Below, in pieces: positions 4,382 through 7,178 of a stretch of DNA of 7,178 nucleotides. Source of the DNA: Chitinophagaceae bacterium (GTDB lineage Bacteria; Bacteroidota; Bacteroidia; Chitinophagales; Chitinophagaceae); NCBI GenBank assembly GCA_947481355.1, contig CANKGM010000103.1:1-7178 (forward strand). The letters are read 5' to 3'. The notes beneath the pieces are model-generated. The model had not been told where the DNA came from. It searched no databases and saw nothing but the letters and a program-made list of their open reading frames with translations. Made by a program: the position numbers and the translations under genes. Numbering within the stretch: the stretch's first letter is position 1; every line of letters starts with the position of its first letter.

Positions 4382-7178
4382 TTATTTAGTCACTTTCATA
4401 ATACCATTCATGAGCGTCCAATGCCCAGGGAAACTACATAAATATGGATAGTCTCCAACAACTGCAGGTGCTTTGAATGTTAGCTTATATGTTTGTCCTG
4501 GATTAACAAGTGTTGAAGAGAATAAAACTTCTGGCATTGTGGGAACAAAATTTTTCTCAGATCCTTTTGGGTCCTTGATCATTTTATCACCCGCCTGTCC
4601 AACTTTGGATAGCATCTTAGGTTTTACAATGACGAAATTATGTTGCATCGCATCAGGATTTTCAAACGTAATTTCAACTGTTTGCCCAGCTTTTACCGTG
4701 AATTCTTTTTTATCAAATTTCATAGCTTCTTTGATTGTTCTGATGACTACCTTTTTCAAATCCAATGCTGGCGTTGCTGGAGCTATAACATTCCAAGCTG
4801 TTAGAATTTTTGTTAGCCGTTCATTTTGACTGTTATTTAAACTTGCCAAGAATGCTTTATCTGCAGCATTTAACTTACTATTTTTTACTTCATAGTTCCA
4901 TCCATTCGAAATTGCTTTTATAACAGTATTTTTTCCTTCGTTATCTAGTGATTGAGATTTTTTAATCAATGCTACCAATGAATCAACTGGAGCTACAGAG
5001 GCATAGCTTCTGATTGCCCTTTCCATAGAGAATGATTGCATATCTGGTGGTAGAAGGAAACTGATTTGCTTGCTAGCAAAGTTGTTGTTTTTGTTGCTCT
5101 CTGTTATTTCATTTGTTTTATCAATATCGATGTAAACATTATAATCACCTACGATATCGGTTGAAAAACTAATGTTTCCGACCCAAGGACCGTTGAGCGT
5201 TTGGCTGATAGAAACTGTTTCACCCGCTTTTACTCCCTCTTTGAAGTTTCTGCTATATTGATCAATTTTACTTCCCATTCCTTCGAATCGAATATTTAAT
5301 GGGATGAAGACATCTTTAGCAAGGTCTTTAGCACCTTGATTTTTAACTTCTACTGTTACATAAATTCTTTCTCTAACAGCAGGATTATTAGGTACAACTT
5401 TGATATTGCTTACTACGAGATCAATGCCTTCTGATTTTTTTTCAACTTTAGCGGGTTCAGTTTTTTTCGCCATGTTCATATGATCATGAGACATGGTTTC
5501 ATGTGACATAGGTTTTGTAGCTGCTTTTTCGATTTGGATTTCGAGTTGTTTCTTCATTAACTTTCCGCCATTTGCTGTAAGTACGCATGCAAATGCATCC
5601 GGAAGCCATCTGTCGTCTGCATCTTTTGTGCTGTTTAATTTCTCCATCACTATCTTTTCAGCAGCCTCAGTTAGCGGGGATTTAGAAAACACGAGAAGTG
5701 AATTCATTACAACTAATGGATCTTTATCATTTAACAGATTTAGTTCAATGATTTTATTTACTGATGCAGTCGTGAATTCCATTGTTTTAATTGCATTTTT
5801 TCTAACATCAGCAGATGGATGTTTTAGTGCAATATCTAGTGTTGATGCATCTAAGGCATTTAGCCCTTTCAACGTCCATAGTGCATGAATTGCTGGTGCA
5901 TTGATTCCGATTTCATCTAGAGAATAGTCTTTCAACATATCAATCAACTTGCCAACCACATCTTTATTCCCACGTTCCACCAACATACGTTGAGCGTGCA
6001 TACGCCAAAACATATTATCATTTTTCAATGCAGCTAGTAATCCATCTACATTTTTTTCAGAAAGTGTCAATGGAGTGTATTTAGGAGCATTGTTGTAGGA
6101 TACCCTATATATTCTTCCATGGGTAAAATCGCGTAGATCAGTTTGGTAAGCATTACCAAAACCATTGTCATAGCCTTCCGGAACTGGATTATGCTGAATG
6201 ATATAGCTATACCAATCTGCTACCCACACAGCACCATCTGGACCAACTTCTGCAAATACAGGGGAGAACCATTCATCAGCACCAGCCATTAAGTTGAAGC
6301 TTTCTGCATCAGAAAAGTCTGTTCCATTTTTCACCATGCTATTTTGATGAAGGATATGTCCGGTAGGTTCAGATACAAATGCAATTTTGTTCCAATATTT
6401 TTTAGGGAAAGCTCTAGCGGTATAAAAATTCTGTCCAGCTGCAGCGGTAAAACCTCCGAATGCATCAACCTGTCTTACTTTTTCTGTAATGGGCTTCATG
6501 TCACGATGAGTATCAGTGCTTCTACTTCCATTTTCAACATATTTTGCTGAATTGAAATAGGTATGTGGGATGGCCATATACCAACCATGTGAGTTGTTTG
6601 CTGTTGAACCAAATACATCATTGGTTTCGTTGAAGGAAAATCCCCATGTATTGTTTGATGTACTTGTCATCCACTGCAGGTCACTTCCATCTGGTTTAAA
6701 TCTATAAAATGCTTGCCAGAAGCGTAGTGAATCTGCATTCCCAAATTTTCCTTCAAAGCCAGAGTAGCCAACACATCCCCATATCCAGTTGTCAAATCCA
6801 TAGTGTAGATTAGAGGGACCTGCATGCGTATCTTCTGTTCCAAAGCCACTAAATAAAATTTTTCGAAGATCTGCTTTGCCATCTCCGTCGGTATCTTTTA
6901 AAAATAGCATATGCGGTGCTTGAGATACAATAAGACCTCCATTGGCAAATACCATACCCGTTGGTATACTCAATCCATCTGCAAATTTTGTGAATTTATC
7001 TGCTTTGCCATCATTGTCTGTGTCTTCACATCGTAATACATAATCGCTTCCGCCACTTTCTTTTCGTTCATTAGGATAATCTTTTGTAATCAATACATAA
7101 AGACGTCCTTGTTCATCCCAACTTAATGCAATAGGGTGCATTACATTCGGTTCTGAAGCGAACATTTCTAATTTAAAA
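4382..7178 (-). CDS. Multidomain propeller dehydrogenase-like protein with HEAT repeats, CARDB and C-terminal azurin domain (partial, N-terminus outside window)
   Basis: The frame stays open to the right edge, reading F-K-L-E before the Met at 7165, in the conserved F-A-S-E-P segment of PVC-type membrane-bound dehydrogenases. The Met is therefore internal and 931 residues are visible. Numbering from that Met, residues 1-360 resemble the glucose/sorbosone dehydrogenase-like beta-propeller, with two acidic calcium-type loops (D48-T-D-N-D-G and D91-T-D-G-D-G). Residues 365-545 are helical HEAT-like repeats. A Met/His-rich linker (553-565) and Lys-rich spacer follow. A CARDB-like beta-sandwich spans about 580-700, and a second helical stretch about 705-795. 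Residues 805-927 are an azurin/auracyanin-type cupredoxin with ligands H842, C910, H915 and M919. No CxxCH haem motif is visible. The protein is probably a periplasmic or membrane-anchored sugar/polyol oxidoreductase passing electrons through copper; substrate and catalysis are inference. A terminator follows the stop. Confidence 0.88.
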   Translation of the reverse strand, partial: FKLEMFASEPNVMHPIALSWDEQGRLYVLITKDYPNERKESGGSDYVLRCEDTDNDGKADKFTKFADGLSIPTGMVFANGGLIVSQAPHMLFLKDTDGDGKADLRKILFSGFGTEDTHAGPSNLHYGFDNWIWGCVGYSGFEGKFGNADSLRFWQAFYRFKPDGSDLQWMTSTSNNTWGFSFNETNDVFGSTANNSHGWYMAIPHTYFNSAKYVENGSRSTDTHRDMKPITEKVRQVDAFGGFTAAAGQNFYTARAFPKKYWNKIAFVSEPTGHILHQNSMVKNGTDFSDAESFNLMAGADEWFSPVFAEVGPDGAVWVADWYSYIIQHNPVPEGYDNGFGNAYQTDLRDFTHGRIYRVSYNNAPKYTPLTLSEKNVDGLLAALKNDNMFWRMHAQRMLVERGNKDVVGKLIDMLKDYSLDEIGINAPAIHALWTLKGLNALDASTLDIALKHPSADVRKNAIKTMEFTTASVNKIIELNLLNDKDPLVVMNSLLVFSKSPLTEAAEKIVMEKLNSTKDADDRWLPDAFACVLTANGGKLMKKQLEIQIEKAATKPMSHETMSHDHMNMAKKTEPAKVEKKSEGIDLVVSNIKVVPNNPAVRERIYVTVEVKNQGAKDLAKDVFIPLNIRFEGMGSKIDQYSRNFKEGVKAGETVSISQTLNGPWVGNISFSTDIVGDYNVYIDIDKTNEITESNKNNNFASKQISFLLPPDMQSFSMERAIRSYASVAPVDSLVALIKKSQSLDNEGKNTVIKAISNGWNYEVKNSKLNAADKAFLASLNNSQNERLTKILTAWNVIAPATPALDLKKVVIRTIKEAMKFDKKEFTVKAGQTVEITFENPDAMQHNFVIVKPKMLSKVGQAGDKMIKDPKGSEKNFVPTMPEVLFSSTLVNPGQTYKLTFKAPAVVGDYPYLCSFPGHWTLMNGIMKVTK
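4385..4753 (-). other. Azurin-like type-1 copper domain at the C-terminus of the large protein
   Basis: Residues 805-927 (from the Met at 7165) form a cupredoxin domain. The first His ligand is H842 in M-Q-H-N-F-V-I, which resembles the azurin M-G-H-N-W-V segment. The second cluster is C910-S-F-P-G-H915-W-T-L-M919, with the same C-x4-H-x3-M spacing as azurin (C112, H117, M121). All four residues expected for a blue copper centre are present. The domain ends three to four residues after its last strand, at the stop codon. Confidence 0.92.
5471..5509 (-). other. Met/His-rich linker in the large copper protein
   Basis: Thirteen residues (553-565 from the Met at 7165) hold four Met and three His, with an imperfect M-S-H-x-x-M-S-H repeat, followed by a Lys/Glu/Pro spacer to about 579. 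The segment lies between the helical repeats and the CARDB domain. Such Met/His clusters often bind Cu(I)/Cu(II) in periplasmic copper proteins. Metal binding here is inferred from composition only. Confidence 0.6.

Noticed and set aside
4473..4829. 118-codon open frame on the plus strand
   Set aside because: It is antisense to the azurin domain, where copper ligands in the minus-strand frame prove the coding sense.
5493..5888. 131-codon open frame on the plus strand, Ser/Phe-rich
   Set aside because: It lies entirely opposite the helical-repeat coding part of the large minus-strand gene, has no recognisable domain, and its composition is what the antisense of that gene gives.
6844..7050. 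Similar short sequences around 6877-6896 and 7003-7022 as a DNA repeat
   Set aside because: They encode the two D-T-D-x-D-G-K-A-D acidic loops of the propeller; the similarity is explained at the protein level.
7163..7165. ATG at 7165 as the start of the large minus-strand gene
   Set aside because: The frame stays open to the window edge (F-K-L-E before this Met), the Met falls inside the conserved F-A-S-E-P propeller segment, and no signal peptide follows; the true start is outside the window.

Overview
The window looks like chromosomal DNA from a member of the Bacteroidota, possibly near Chitinophagaceae/Sphingobacteriia. The DNA is AT-rich. Ribosome-binding sites are A-rich rather than Shine-Dalgarno-like, and one gene start has a TAnnTTTG-type -7 box. 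The protein families present (exported GH31 with a DUF5110-like tail, DUF4197, WCGWC thioredoxin-fold protein, propeller dehydrogenase with an azurin tail) also fit. The genus is inference. No rRNA, tRNA, CRISPR array, insertion sequence or phage gene was seen.

Layout: (1) 1-272, minus strand: start of an exported thioredoxin-fold protein, cut by the left window edge. (2) 273-460: a short divergent promoter region. (3) 461-2596, plus strand: an exported GH31 family glycosidase with divergent active-site motifs. (4) 2628-3437, minus strand: an exported calcineurin-like metallophosphoesterase, convergent with the GH31 gene, with a nested inverted repeat just upstream. (5) 3521-4240, minus strand: an exported DUF4197 protein with a probable promoter. 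(6) 4323-4352: a strong intrinsic terminator acting on the minus strand. (7) 4382-7178, minus strand: a very large multidomain protein running off the right edge. In order it has a sugar-dehydrogenase-like beta-propeller, helical HEAT-like repeats, a Met/His-rich linker, a CARDB domain, a second helical stretch and a C-terminal azurin-type copper domain.

Every protein whose N-terminus is visible carries an export signal, so this is a cell-envelope/periplasm neighbourhood. The genes do not form one clear operon: the GH31 gene is alone on the plus strand, and a terminator separates the large copper protein from the DUF4197 gene. The most notable item is the large protein. It resembles the membrane-bound dehydrogenases that usually carry a CxxCH cytochrome c domain, but here the C-terminus is a complete type-1 copper site, and a CARDB domain plus Met/His-rich linker sits inside the helical region. 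I see no clear evidence of a new multi-gene defence or mobile system.
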